The translations under genes and the position numbers were made by a program. The notes beneath the pieces were generated by a model. That model searched no databases. It saw nothing but the letters and a program-made list of their open reading frames with translations, and was not told the DNA's origin. From Flavobacteriales bacterium (lineage in GTDB: Bacteria; Bacteroidota; Bacteroidia; Flavobacteriales; Parvicellaceae), in the NCBI GenBank assembly GCA_014239715.1, contig JAAZYJ010000101.1:1-6770 (forward strand): a stretch of DNA of 6,770 bases, read 5' to 3'. Positions within the stretch are counted from its first letter, which is position 1. The number at the start of each line of letters is the position of its first letter. This document shows positions 6,371 to 6,770 of this stretch, one piece after another.

Positions 6371-6770
6371 ATGGATAGATATGACAAATTAATGCATAGT
6401 GCGGGAAAGTACATTTTCCCCGGTATTTTCACATTGGCCGGAATTGCAATGCTAATAGTAGGGTTATCCGTTAATCAGGATACCGGAGTACAGCAAACGC
6501 CACAATTCGTTTATGCAGGATTAGCACTTTTACTGATGGGAACTCTTATGATCTTGCACATCATGGGGATCTTAAAACGAAAATCTCGTTTTATCTTAAT
6601 CCCATTTTTAATTTTAGTCTGTCTTTGGTTCGGCTATATGAATTATGCATCTATTGATGCTAGACTTGAGCTTGAAAAAGAATATATGACATATAATACA
6701 TATGTAAAACAATCCTTGTTGGACATTCGCGATGTTCAAGTTGCTTTTAAGAAAACTTACCAGAGATATA
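6371..6770 (+). CDS. Hypothetical three-helix membrane protein, 3'-truncated by the window edge
   Basis: The frame opens at ATG 6371 and stays open to the last base, giving 133 codons with no stop. The start is supported by the -7 promoter element about 25 bp upstream and by the position of the first membrane helix. Three hydrophobic segments are visible: ~14-34 (YIFPGIFTLAGIAMLIVGLS), ~47-66 (FVYAGLALLLMGTLMILHIM) and ~73-91 (RFILIPFLILVCLWFGYMN). A charged loop KRKSR (69-73) lies between the last two, so that loop is probably cytoplasmic and the tail after residue 92 periplasmic. The tail begins as a helical charged stretch (DARLELEKEYMTYNTYVKQ) and runs into LLDIRDVQVAFKKTYQRY. From memory, that last stretch resembles a conserved segment (IRDAEVAYKSVNGK-like) in short uncharacterised Bacteroidota membrane-anchored proteins. 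Function is unknown. It is divergent from the helicase. Confidence 0.82.
   Translation, partial: MDRYDKLMHSAGKYIFPGIFTLAGIAMLIVGLSVNQDTGVQQTPQFVYAGLALLLMGTLMILHIMGILKRKSRFILIPFLILVCLWFGYMNYASIDARLELEKEYMTYNTYVKQSLLDIRDVQVAFKKTYQRY

Noticed and set aside
1..6770. A defence island, mobile element, CRISPR array or biosynthetic cluster
   Set aside because: No integrase, transposase, nuclease partner, direct-repeat array or cluster of related enzymes is present. The RecD-like helicase alone does not indicate a defence system, and the four genes have unrelated roles.

Overview
The window looks like ordinary chromosomal DNA from a Bacteroidota bacterium, most likely a marine or aquatic Flavobacteriales lineage. 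Four things point there: a large secreted protein with a type IX secretion (T9SS) C-terminal sorting domain plus SprB-like and PKD domains, a stand-alone RecD/Dda-type helicase with the CHKSQGGQW motif, a TAnnTTTG promoter element ahead of the last gene, and start codons without a clear Shine-Dalgarno sequence. The DNA is AT-rich by eye. No tRNA, rRNA, insertion sequence, CRISPR array or phage gene was seen.

Layout: (1) 1-1215, plus strand: the C-terminal ~404 codons of a MATE-family efflux transporter whose start lies outside the window. (2) 1216-1308: a short convergent gap with a long hairpin that probably ends transcription from both sides. (3) 1309-4584, minus strand: a 1091-residue secreted multidomain protein with signal peptide, beta-strand-rich repeat region, SprB-like repeat, PKD domain and type A sorting domain. 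The reading frame stays open up to an ATG at 4662, but the signal peptide argues for the start at 4584. (4) 4585-4754: an intergenic stretch with an 8-bp inverted repeat. (5) 4755-6230, minus strand: a complete 491-residue SF1B DNA helicase. (6) 6231-6370: a divergent promoter region. (7) 6371-6770, plus strand: the first 133 codons of a three-helix membrane protein that continues beyond the window.

The genes do not form an evident pathway. The helicase and the secreted protein are co-oriented but 170 bp apart with unrelated functions, so independent transcription is more likely than an operon. The helicase and the last gene are divergent. The MATE gene converges on the secreted-protein gene. 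I see no convincing sign of a new defence, mobile or biosynthetic system. The points most worth a second look are the repeat architecture of the T9SS cargo protein, the convergent hairpin, the inverted repeat upstream of the cargo gene, and the truncated membrane protein.
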